A DNA stretch of 64,000 nt from JBEVJK01 sp963791325. GTDB lineage: Bacteria; Pseudomonadota; Alphaproteobacteria; Rhizobiales; Rhizobiaceae. Numbering within the stretch: the first letter of the stretch is position 1; each line of letters starts with the position of its first letter. The notes under the pieces are model-generated. The model was not told the DNA's origin. It saw only the letters and a program-made list of their open reading frames with translations, and did no database searches. A program made the position numbers and the translations under genes. The DNA is taken from the NCBI GenBank assembly GCA_963791325.1, contig CAWBRU010000022.1, positions 1 to 64,000 of the forward strand, given 5' to 3'. Below are positions 18,470 to 26,190 of the stretch, one piece after another.

Positions 18470-18717
18470 GCTTTCGCGGCGGTAACCGCTAGAGCCATCC
18501 CAAGCCACTTTTCGCGAAGGCCGGCAGCATCTCGGACGTAGAGAAACGCTCTCGGGCCACCTACTCGTCGCAAAGCGCGGCTTCGATGATTCGCAGCGGC
18601 GGCCTTGGCTCTGCCTATTCGGAGTTCATCTCTTGCCTCAGCCAGGGCGCGCAACAACACATTGATGGCCCGCATCAGCGATGGTCGCGCGCCTGGAACC
18701 CGCCCGCGGGGTTCAAA

Positions 18718-19144
18718 TCATGAAGTCATTAAATCGATTACGCGCATAATCGCGACTGCATCACTCTTGTTCTGGGTGCCTTCGGTAGTGTTGGCTGTTG
18801 CACAGGTCCAAACATCTCCTTTTTTTACTGTGAATGCTTTCCCGTTCTGAACGACCGATAGTTCTCCCTCGGTCATATGGCAGAGCATGTCGTTCTTCAT
18901 CACGTTGTCCGGTGTTTTCGCTCCCGGCTGAATGACGACGTCGCGCAGTTTGACCATTTTGTAGGCGGGGATCACTGAATCCCGCTGGCCAAGGTCTACA
19001 ACTCTGACGCCAGGGCCAATTTCCTTTCCCTCATCAGGGCCGTATGTCTGGGCCGCCGCCGGATTTACGAACCCGAGCAACGGTGTCGCTGCGGTCGCCG
19101 CAATACCAAGAGTCAATGCTGACCTGCGATTTCAGGTGTTCCAT
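18718..19144 (-). pseudogene. Secreted cupin-domain protein, frameshift in the signal peptide
   Basis: ATG 19,144, preceded by GGAGGAAGC, starts MEHLKSQVS. The rest of the signal peptide (TLGIAATAATPLLGFVNPAA) continues in another frame, so an indel lies near 19,118. The mature part has the cupin core VIPAYKMVKLRDVVIQPGAK, HMTEGELSVVQNGKAF and VKKGDVWTCATANTTEG. It is a small single-cupin protein of about 140 residues, likely periplasmic. The metal ligands are not the classical HxH set. Without the indel it would be intact. Confidence 0.6.
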
Positions 19145-19473
19145 GGCTTCCTCCCTGTTGCGCCGTATGCAAGTGCGCACAAATGGAGTCGGCGCTTGAG
19201 ATAAGTAGCTGTCAAATCACTTTGTAACGGTTTGCCCCTCCATCGCCCTGCGAATTGTCCGCACGTCGGTGGACAAACAATTGGGCCGGGGGGGCCGGGT
19301 CGCGTTGTGTATGCGAGACGCCCGGAGCGGGGCGCTAGTCTCGTTAGAATTTCCGGGAAATTGGCTTTCGCCTATTAGGAAAAATCGGGTTCTTCCGGCC
19401 TTTCGGACCGGGTGCTCTCCGCGCCTGACCGGGGCAGCAAGTCCTCCCAACGGGTCAGGTCGCCGGCCCACGG
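19145..19473. other. Stretch without recognisable gene
   Basis: Apart from chance frames I see nothing coding in these 329 bp. The part nearest 19,145 contains the ribosome site and presumably the promoter of the cupin gene. Confidence 0.35.
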
Positions 19474-19584
19474 TTAGCTGATCGCGGCCCACCGACGCCG
19501 ACGCCAGCGGCGGTTCATTTCCGTCTGTGTCATGGGCCGCTCGCCGATCGGTTTGCGCCCGCTTCGTCCTGGCTTGCCGCTCAT
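19474..19584 (-). CDS. Very small arginine-rich protein, 36 residues
   Basis: The frame encodes MSGKPGRSGRKPIGERPMTQ followed by TEMNRRWRRRRWAAIS. Its ATG overlaps the stop of the preceding small gene by 4 bp (ATGA), a sign of translational coupling. Strongly basic, so it probably binds nucleic acid. The KPGRSGRKP and RPMTQTEMNRRWR pattern recalls short proteins on phages and plasmids. Family not identified. Confidence 0.4.
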   Translation of the reverse strand: MSGKPGRSGRKPIGERPMTQTEMNRRWRRRRWAAIS

Positions 19585-19744
19585 TGCGGTTCTCGCGCTC
19601 GATTGGCAACCCGCCAAGCTTCGAGCAAGCTCTGCGCAATCGCTTCGGCCAGCGTCGCCGCCTCATCGTCGGACACGCCAACGTTGATCATCATCCAGTC
19701 GAGCTCGTGAGTAAGCCTTTCAATAAGGTCTCGGGCCGACTGCT

Positions 19745-20481
19745 CTAGCTGTCGTTTCCAAGGACGTTGTCCTTGAGTTTTGAGATGGGAGGCTTGCCGC
19801 CGAGGGCGGCATGAGGTCTGCGGGTGTTGTAATCGCACAGCCATGCCGGCATAGCTTCGGTTCGCTGGGCCGAGCTCTGGAAGGGTCGGGCGTAGAGCCA
19901 TTCGCGCAGGGATGTCTGGATGAAGCGTTCGGCCTTGCCGTTGGTGCGTGGCGTGTATGGCCTGGTTCGCTTGTGGCGGATGCCGCGATTTGCGAGTGCC
20001 TTTCGAAAGAGCCAGCTTTTGTAGGCCGGCGGTGGCCGATGCCGTCGATCCTGCCGAGCTTCTTGGAATTGATGTGGATCAGTTCGCCGGGCTGCTCCCG
20101 CTCGTAGCGGACGACTGCCACGGCCGGGTCGAGAGCCTTGAGCCTGCCGAGCCCGATCCGGCGCAGCGCCTTGCCGACCGTCGAGACCAGCCGGCCGAGG
20201 CGGCGCGCGATCGCCGGCCCCGACAACCGCTGGCGCCGCAGGACTGCGATCTCGGTTTCGGCGGCGGCATCGAGCCGGAACGGGCAGGAATGCGGCCGCG
20301 ACGAGCGGTCGCCCAAGCCGGCAGCACCTTCCACCCGGAAGCGGTCGCGCCACTTGCGCACCGTCCTGCCGTCGACACCGAACGCCGACGCCACGGCCGC
20401 GACCGTCGAGCCCGCCTCAAGACGTTCCACGATCAGCATTCGACTGCGCGGCGTGGTTCTGGCATTCTCATGAATGTCCAT
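19745..20481 (-). pseudogene. IS481-type transposase, internally deleted copy (A)
   Basis: Starts MDIHENARTTPRSRMLIVER with the N-terminal HTH, like the intact copy. It carries Asn instead of the first catalytic Asp (HINSKKL versus HIDSKKL in copy B) and a 220-bp deletion at 20,028/20,029 that removes the second Asp region (VMTDNGSA) and shifts the frame. The C-terminal end keeps the natural frame and stops at ISKLKDNVLGNDS. The TAG stop is formed by the last bases of the IS plus the CTAG of the target. Inactive. Confidence 0.85.
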
Positions 20482-20566
20482 CCGAGGCTCCTGGGTCACG
20501 GTCGCGTGTGTGGTAACCGCAACCTCGCATCCAAGCCTCGGACGGACAACCTCCATAGCAACGACA
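19750..20566 (-). mobile_element. IS481 family element, copy A (817 bp, deleted)
   Basis: The terminal inverted repeats (TGTCGTT...GTTGTCC type) match at 19 of 23 positions. It is flanked by the 6-bp duplication TCTAGC at 19,744-19,749 and 20,567-20,572. Compared with copy B it lacks 220 bp and has one extra G near 19,788, which accounts exactly for the length difference (817 versus 1036). IS481 elements are known to target NCTAGN with 6-bp duplications, as here. Confidence 0.85.
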
Positions 20567-21523
20567 TCTAGCTGTCGTTTCCAAGGACGTTGTCCTTGAG
20601 TTTTGAGATGGAGGCTTGCCGCCGAGGGCGGCATGAGGTCTGCGGGTGTTGTAATCGCACAGCCATGCCGGCATAGCTTCGGTTCGCTGGGCCGAGCTCT
20701 GGAAGGGTCGGGCGTAGAGCCATTCGCGCAGGGATGTCTGGATGAAGCGTTCGGCCTTGCCGTTGGTGCGTGGCGTGTATGGCCTGGTTCGCTTGTGGCG
20801 GATGCCGCGATTTGCGAGTGCCTTTCGAAAGAGCCAGCTTTTGTAGGCCGAGCCGTTGTCGGTCATGACGCGCTCGACCTTGATGCCATGGCGCTCGAAG
20901 AAGCCAAGCGCCCGCTCGAGGAAGGCGGTCGCGCTCGTCTTCTTCTCGTCGGGTAGGATTTCGGTGTAGGCGAGCCGGGAAGCGTCGTCGATGGCGACAT
21001 GGAGAGCCTCCCAGCCGAGACCCTCGCCACGGCCGCGACGGCTGCTCTGGCCGCGCCGGTCGCCGGTGATGCGGTGGCCGATGCCGTCGATCCTGCCGAG
21101 CTTCTTGGAATCGATGTGGATCAGTTCGCCGGGCTGCTCCCGCTCGTAGCGGACGACTGCCACGGCCGGGTCGAGAGCCTTGAGCCTGCCGAGCCCGATC
21201 CGGCGCAGCGCCTTGCCGACCGTCGAGACCGGCCGGCCGAGGCGGCGCGCGATCGCCGGCCCCGACAACCGCTGGCGCCGCAGGACTGCGATCTCGGTTT
21301 CGGCGGCGGCATCGAGCCGGAACGGGCAGGAATGCGGCCGCGACGAGCGGTCGCCCAAGCCGGCAGCACCTTCCACCCGGAAGCGGTCGCGCCACTTGCG
21401 CACCGTCCTGCCGTCGACACCGAACGCCGACGCCACGGCCGCGACCGTCGAGCCCGCCTCAAGACGTTCCACGATCAGCATTCGACTGCGCGGCGTGGTT
21501 CTGGCATTCTCATGAATGTCCAT
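20468..21523 (-). CDS. IS481-type transposase, copy B, altered C-terminus
   Basis: From ATG 21,523 the protein has an HTH (VAAVASAFGVDGRTVRKWRD), a DDE catalytic domain with LIHIDSKKLGRIDG (first Asp), AYTEILPDEKK, VERVMTDNGSAYKSW (second Asp) and NGKAERFIQTSLREW (Glu), and the end RRPHAALGGKPP. One base is missing relative to copy A right after GGKPP, so the last ~13 residues are replaced by a readthrough tail that runs into copy A and ends at 20,468. The catalytic core is complete, so activity is possible. The frame is also open upstream to 21,721 because of the host gene. Confidence 0.75.
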   Translation of the reverse strand: MDIHENARTTPRSRMLIVERLEAGSTVAAVASAFGVDGRTVRKWRDRFRVEGAAGLGDRSSRPHSCPFRLDAAAETEIAVLRRQRLSGPAIARRLGRPVSTVGKALRRIGLGRLKALDPAVAVVRYEREQPGELIHIDSKKLGRIDGIGHRITGDRRGQSSRRGRGEGLGWEALHVAIDDASRLAYTEILPDEKKTSATAFLERALGFFERHGIKVERVMTDNGSAYKSWLFRKALANRGIRHKRTRPYTPRTNGKAERFIQTSLREWLYARPFQSSAQRTEAMPAWLCDYNTRRPHAALGGKPPSQNSRTTSLETTARCRCYGGCPSEAWMRGCGYHTRDRDPGASDGHS

Positions 21524-21608
21524 CCGAGGCTCCTGGGTCACGGTCGCGTGTGTGGTAACCGCAACCTCGCATCCAAGCCTCGGACGGACAACCTCCATAG
21601 CAACGACA
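20573..21608 (-). mobile_element. IS481 family element, copy B (1036 bp)
   Basis: It directly abuts copy A with only the 6-bp TCTAGC between them, and is followed by another TCTAGC (21,609-21,614). The direct tandem order TSD-IS-TSD-IS-TSD means that the second insertion used the duplicated CTAG site left by the first, or that the pair arose by tandem dimer formation. Inverted repeats are as in copy A. Confidence 0.85.
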
Positions 21609-21970
21609 TCTAGCTCGACCGCCATAATCCTCTCGATGCGAGCAACCGTCGCCCCGGACCGTAGCCAGCCGGCAACGCCAGGGGCCGTCGCCGCAAGACG
21701 TTGATGAAGCTCGTCGGACATCTAGGCTACCTTAGACCCGGGGCGGCCAGGCGGGAACTGGCCCTGCGCGATCGCGGCCTCGGCGGTCCACCCGGGCCGG
21801 CTGAGCCGATCGCCTGCTGTAGCCGGCCACTAGGGATTGTGAAGAAGTATCATATTACCACAAGCCGTCATCGTGGCCTCGCCGTGGAAGCGCCTAACCG
21901 GCAGGCCGACGATCGACATTCCTCGCCTCGACCGCCCTCCTGCCGCCACGGCACCGAAGGGTTTTTTGTT

Positions 21971-22144
21971 ATGTCCTGGGACGACGCCGATAGCTATCTC
22001 GAAAAACAAATCGGTGAGCTTAAGTCGCTGACGATCGGCGTGAGCCGCGGCTTGCGTGATCTGACGCGGGCGGAACCGCGAGGCCGGGCGGAACCGGAGC
22101 GCGACCGAGCCATTCACCCAGATGTCATGGAAGAATCCCGATGA
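21971..22144 (+). CDS. Short hypothetical protein, 57 residues
   Basis: MSWDDADSYLEKQIGELKSL is followed by a charged helical segment (TIGVSRGLRDLTRAEPRGRA). No family recognised and no good ribosome site. Its 3' end overlaps the end of the terminase fragment on the other strand. Weak candidate. Confidence 0.25.
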   Translation: MSWDDADSYLEKQIGELKSLTIGVSRGLRDLTRAEPRGRAEPERDRAIHPDVMEESR

Positions 22145-22437
22145 CAGCCAGCAGTGCTCATCACAAGCAGCCTGGCGACGGTCGAGTGTCGAGCAAGCAT
22201 CGGTCGGTAGGCTTCGTAGATCACGTCATCGACCCGCGCCGCTTCGTCGACCACTAGCTCGCCTTCGATCGATAATCCGCGAATAGAGTCGTCAGTGGAC
22301 CCAGGCAACGCGACGACACGGCTGCCGCAGCAGGAAAGTTCGAAGGTGTTGTCAATGGTGAGCTTTTGGCCAGTGGCGATCAGATTTGCTCTGACCTTCT
22401 TGGCTACTTCAGCTGACTGTCGCTGGGTGGGAGCGAG
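22114..22437 (-). pseudogene. Phage terminase large subunit fragment
   Basis: The frame QSAEVAKKVRANLIATGQKL, SCCGSRVVALPGSTDDSIRG, LSIEGELVVDEAARVDDVIY, EAYRPMLARHSTVARLLVMS matches the middle of the TerL ATPase domain. LVVDEAAR is the Walker B/catalytic motif, and MSTAG fits the coupling (motif III) region. Only about 100 residues remain; an in-frame stop lies just upstream and unrelated sequence follows MSTAG. The Walker A part and the nuclease domain are lost. Evidence of a decayed prophage or gene-transfer-agent-like module. Confidence 0.6.
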
Positions 22438-22672
22438 CTATTCGCGAGTCCGAGGATTAGGCCCGCTCGGAACCTCCCGCGCAAGGCAAACGGGAACCAT
22501 CGACCCGTCTGCGGTCTGCGTCCCCCAGATTGTAACTAAGATGTTGCAAGCGCGACATACGGCTGTTGCAAACTCGTGACAGCTTTTGCCTGCTTTTCGC
22601 GCATGTGGCGCACAAGAAACGCCAAAAAAGCGCAAATTGCAACGTGTGAAGCCCTCGAATGGAGACCAAATC

Positions 22673-23095
22673 ATGACACCCAGCCAGATCGATCTCGTGC
22701 AAACTTCCTTTGCTAAGGTCAATCCGATCGCCGATACGGCCGCCAGGCTGTTCTACGAAAGGCTGTTCGAGATCGCGCCCGAAGTGAGGCCTCTATTTAA
22801 GCGCGATATGAAGGAGCAAGGCCGTAAACTGATGACCACTCTGGCGTTGGTCACCAAGGGGTTGAAGAACCTTGAAGCGATCCTGCCCGCCGCCAGGTCG
22901 CTTGCCACGAAGCACGTATCCTACGGGGTAAGGGCCGAGCACTACCAGCCCGTTGGCGATGCGCTGCTCTGGACCCTGGAACAGAGCCTCGGCTCAGATT
23001 TCACGCCCGAGGTTCGCGCCGCTTGGCTTGCTGCCTATACCACACTGTCGAGCGCCATGATTGCCGAGGCCTATAGTCATAAGATGGCAGCTTGA
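22673..23095 (+). CDS. Single-domain haemoglobin (bacterial globin)
   Basis: This intact 140-residue globin starts at ATG 22,673 (MTPSQIDLVQTSFAKVNPIA), 6-8 bp after a GGAG site. It has the expected helices: FYERLFEIAPEVRPLF (B-C region), MKEQGRKLMTTLALVTKGL (E helix) and ATKHVSYGVRAEHYQPVGDA, whose His in KHVSYGV fits the proximal haem ligand. The ORF extends further 5' but that part has no globin character. No reductase domain is attached. Such globins bind O2 or NO; role in NO detoxification is inference. Confidence 0.85.
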   Translation: MTPSQIDLVQTSFAKVNPIADTAARLFYERLFEIAPEVRPLFKRDMKEQGRKLMTTLALVTKGLKNLEAILPAARSLATKHVSYGVRAEHYQPVGDALLWTLEQSLGSDFTPEVRAAWLAAYTTLSSAMIAEAYSHKMAA

Positions 23096-23489
23096 GCCAT
23101 GACTGCGCCCGGTCGGGGACGAAGGGGGCGCGGAGCCGCCATATCCCTTTCGATCCGTAGGAGTTTGCCCTGGCACCAGGAGGGAGGGCTTGCCTGCGGA
23201 AGCAAGACGATGGCGAAACTCGCCCATATCATTCTGGCGGAGAGTGATGCGCAAACGTCCCGTTCGGGGCGCAACCAGAACCTTGCCGAACGCGAAACCA
23301 TGACCCATAGCAGTCGTCCCGCGTGCGCTACTCCAACGTCGCACAAGGGATGGGAATGCGGTCGTTTGGCAGCCGGTAGCTGCCAGAAGGCACTTGTAAC
23401 CCCGGCCGCACTACCGTCAGAGGGTCTCGCATCCACTACGCACTCTGGATCAACGTGACGGGCAGCGAGGCCCGAGCGCTCGCTGCGTT
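23096..23489. other. Stretch without recognisable gene
   Basis: No convincing coding region or repeat is visible in this 394-bp gap between the globin and a methyltransferase fragment. Frames on both strands lack motifs. Confidence 0.35.
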
Positions 23490-23495
23490 TGGACC

Positions 23496-23640
23496 TTGGG
23501 TGGCCTGTTGGACGACGAGCAGTTCAAGCGGCTGCTGGAAGAGGCCAAGCGCGTCCTTGTGCCGTTCGTGACGGCGGGCGGCGCTGTAGAGTTCGATATG
23601 CCCGATCGGTCCAGAACGCACCGGGTCACGCCGCTTCGCT
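23496..23640 (+). pseudogene. SAM-dependent methyltransferase C-terminal fragment
   Basis: GLLDDEQFKRLLEEAKRVLV and PFVTAGGAVEFDMPDRSRTH match the end of rhizobial class I methyltransferases, where a WVGLLDD..F segment precedes the final strand. The catalytic SAM-binding part upstream is absent, and the frame continues into unrelated sequence. Fragment of about 45 residues. Confidence 0.4.
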
Positions 23641-23807
23641 GTGGGGGATTCGGCGGTTTAGTGGCGATGCTGCGCCCATTCGGCAAGAAGCTGTCACCGG
23701 TTTGTGGGACCGGCGGCGCAGCGGCGCCTAAGTCGCGCACCCGCTCGGGTCGCCCCCACCGAGCGGCTCCGCCAGCTACCATGCGATCCTGTCACCTGCC
23801 GAGCGCC

Positions 23808-24059
23808 TCAGTAACCGAGCGCGCAGCCGTCCTTGCGGGGACCGGGTTCGGCGATCATCGCAAAGCAGTCGCCGCCGATGCCGATCTGCGGCTCGACCAC
23901 GCACAGCACCGCGACCGCCGTCACGGCGGCGTCGACGGCATTGCCGGCGGCGCGCAGCGCCTCAATGGCCGCGAGCGATGCGAGCGGATGCGAGGTGGCC
24001 GCCATGCCGTCGCGGGCGATTACCTGCGAGCGGCCCGGTAGTTGAAAGTCACGACTCAA
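23808..24059 (-). pseudogene. Gamma-glutamyltransferase N-terminal fragment
   Basis: The 83-codon frame reads GRSQVIARDGMAATSHPLAS, LAAIEALRAAGNAVDAAVTA, VAVLCVVEPQIGIGGDCFAM. This is the highly conserved beginning of the gamma-glutamyltranspeptidase family (about 530-590 residues). It stops soon after IGGDCF. The catalytic Thr and the whole small subunit are missing. A truncated relic. Confidence 0.65.
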
Positions 24060-24369
24060 GGATTGGCCTTTGGAGATTGGTGAGTGCGTCGATGCTACGC
24101 TATCGAGAAGTTGATGTCCCGGTTTGCGAGCTGTACGAATTGAGATCTGACACTGCTATTCTCGGGCCAAAAGGTCCGAGAAATCCCAAATGCGACATTG
24201 CGACGACGTCAGCGAGAGTCAGCAACTGGCGCGGTTCACCCGTTTCCCCCGCGATTCTCGAACGGGCTGGTCTTAGTTTACCATTGCGTGGAATCCATTC
24301 GGGCATTGTCGTAGGGGAATGCTAATGATTCTGGTCACCTTTGTACGAAGGACGGCAGGGCAGGCCTAG
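24060..24369. other. Stretch without recognisable gene
   Basis: No gene is recognisable in these 310 bp. The part from about 24,300 to 24,369 probably carries the promoter of the SNase-YkuD gene, but no clear promoter boxes are seen. Confidence 0.3.
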
Positions 24370-25401
24370 ATGAACACCGGCTTATGGGAAACCTGGTTCA
24401 AATTCGCGCTCGTCGCATTTCTCGCCGGGGCTGGACTTATCGGCGCCGCGCGCGCGCAAGACCCCGATACGAGCCGTCTGACCGGAACCGGCCTCAATAA
24501 GGCATCAACAGACGTTCCTGCTCATATTGCCAAGCCCGTCATCCCTGTTGCCAAGTCCAAAGCGGCGGAGGCGTCGTCGGCCCCCGAGATCGCCAAACTT
24601 CGAGCATCTCACCAAGCTGCTGGCGCGCGCGTCGAGCTCATTCACCTGCCGATATTCAGCGCCGCCGGGTCGATCGAGAAAGGCAGCAAGTCGATCCGGC
24701 TGATCGGCGTCGTGATCACAGCAGTTGATGCGCAATGTGGCTCCTGGCCAGATGCTTGGCCTTGCGGTCGGATGGCACGAGCCGCTCTTCAGCGCTTCGT
24801 CCGCTACCGATCGGTTGAGTGTCGGATGCCGGAGAGGCCAGCAGATGGCTTGGCTCATTGCAGCGTCGGGGGCAGAGACATCGGCGAATGGCTCGTTGCC
24901 CAAGGCTGGGCCAAGGCTAGTGGACCCGACTACGGCGACGCCGAGAAGACAGCCCAGGAAAAGAAGCGGGGCGTATGGAGCCCGGTACGCCCTGAGCTTG
25001 CACTAGGACCGATGTTCGAGGCCGAATCCGCCCTCAAAGATGCCGCCATACGCGCCGAGATCCATCTTTCGACCCAGAGCATGACATTGGTTCACCGAGG
25101 CCGAATTGTCGGCCTTTGGCCTGTTTCTACGGCGCGTAACGGCAAGGAAACACCGACTGGCGTGTGGACCGCCAAATCGCTTTCTCGGCACCACCGATCG
25201 CGCCTGTACGATAATGCACCTATGCCATATTCAGTCTTCTACGATGGCGACTACGCCGTCCACGGCACGTATCAGACCGGGCGCCTAGGCCGACCAGCGT
25301 CCGCCGGCTGTGTTCGGCTCGATCCCGAGCATGCTGCTGTGCTGTTCAACCTCGTTCGCAAAGAAGGGCTGAGCAATACTCTCATTGTGATCCGGCAATG
25401 A
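24370..25401 (+). CDS. SNase-like domain fused to YkuD L,D-transpeptidase
   Basis: This 343-residue secreted protein has an N-terminal signal/membrane segment (FALVAFLAGAGLIGAARA, residues 12-29). A low-complexity linker leads to an SNase-like OB domain (about residues 108-210: SIRLIGVVITAVDAQCGSWP, ALQRFVRYRSVECRM, DIGEWLVAQGWAKA, KKRGVW). A YkuD L,D-transpeptidase domain follows (about 218-343) with YAVHGTYQTGRLGRPASAGC and VRL, containing the catalytic His and Cys. The SNase part lacks the usual DAPE acidic cluster and the second arginine motif, so nuclease activity is doubtful. The YkuD motif is complete. The likely role is periplasmic peptidoglycan crosslinking or lipoprotein anchoring, with the SNase fold as a binding module. 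Confidence 0.75.
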   Translation: MNTGLWETWFKFALVAFLAGAGLIGAARAQDPDTSRLTGTGLNKASTDVPAHIAKPVIPVAKSKAAEASSAPEIAKLRASHQAAGARVELIHLPIFSAAGSIEKGSKSIRLIGVVITAVDAQCGSWPDAWPCGRMARAALQRFVRYRSVECRMPERPADGLAHCSVGGRDIGEWLVAQGWAKASGPDYGDAEKTAQEKKRGVWSPVRPELALGPMFEAESALKDAAIRAEIHLSTQSMTLVHRGRIVGLWPVSTARNGKETPTGVWTAKSLSRHHRSRLYDNAPMPYSVFYDGDYAVHGTYQTGRLGRPASAGCVRLDPEHAAVLFNLVRKEGLSNTLIVIRQ

Positions 25402-25931
25402 CGAGCAGCTCGCGCCAAGTGCCTGTGAAGGAGGCCTGCCAGAAGCGTGCGGACTTGAGAGTGCCTCGGCTCCTAGTGAGCTTGTGCGAAGGCAGGTGCC
25501 ACTCTAGATCGGGATCACGAACATCCGCGTGCGGATTTAGATGCCCGCCTAGGTCGCGAATTGACCGATACCGTTGAAAAAGTAGCCGTTGCTGGCGGTT
25601 TGAAGTCCTGATTCAGTCCTCTTGGACAGAGGAGGATTCGGTGATGATGGGCGAGCAGACGGCGATGCAGGAAGCGCTGTTCTACGAGTTCAGCATCGAG
25701 CGCCACGTCCCGGCCGACCATCTGCTGCGCTCGATTGATCGCTTCGTCGATCTGTCCGGCCTGCGAACGCACCTGCGGCCGTTCTACAGTGAGATCGGCC
25801 GACCTTCGATTGATCCGGAACTGATGATCCGGATGCTGATCGTGGGCTACTGCTTCGGCATTCGTTCGGAGCGGCGGCTGTGCGAGGAGGTGCATCTGAA
25901 CCTCGCCTATCGCTGGTTTCTTTAGGCGGGC

Positions 25932-26190
25932 ATCAAGTGTCAACTCATTTGTCAGGCCCCCCAATCGATCGAAGGGCGTCCGGAAGGGTTCATGCTTCTT
26001 TGCGTGCTCGGCGTCCGACGACGCCGGCGGACAGGATGGGTTGAGAAGGGATGGACGGCCAAGCTCTGCCGCGCACTCAATCAAGAAGTTGATCCAATGC
26101 AACCAACGATGCGATCTCGTCCAGCCCTCGCACCCTACCGGACGCCCGTTACCGCCGAGGAGGCGGATGTGGATAGTCCTCAACCTCTGT
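25932..26190 (-). ncRNA. Candidate bridge (seek) RNA region of the IS110-type element
   Basis: IS110-family elements encode a structured RNA in a non-coding end that pairs with target and donor DNA. Members with sub-terminal inverted repeats (IS1111 group) carry it downstream of the transposase. Here about 260 bp between the transposase stop and the element end have no convincing gene, which fits. I have not identified the target- and donor-binding loops, so this is a positional inference only. Confidence 0.25.

Larger units (their letters stand above)
19581..21721 (-). pseudogene. Small gene interrupted by the tandem IS481 pair
   Basis: The first part (MSDELHQRLAATAPGVAGWL, RSGATVARIERIMAVEL) runs from 21,721 to the insertion point, and the rest (EQSARDLIERLTHELDWMMI, NVGVSDDEAATLAEAIAQSL, LEAWRVANRAREPQ) from 19,749 to 19,581. 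Deleting both insertion sequences and the extra copies of the 6-bp target TCTAGC restores one continuous frame of 91 codons. The product is helical, acidic and of unknown family. It is coupled by a 4-bp overlap to the 36-residue gene downstream. Confidence 0.6.

Noticed and set aside
18448..18675. 75-codon minus-strand frame
   Set aside because: Helical, plausible composition but no ribosome site, motif or context; too weak to list as a gene.
22530..22672. FNR/NnrR-type operator upstream of the globin (several TTGCAA words)
   Set aside because: TTGCAA words occur but none has the spacing of a TTGN10CAA-type site, so a regulatory call is not supported.
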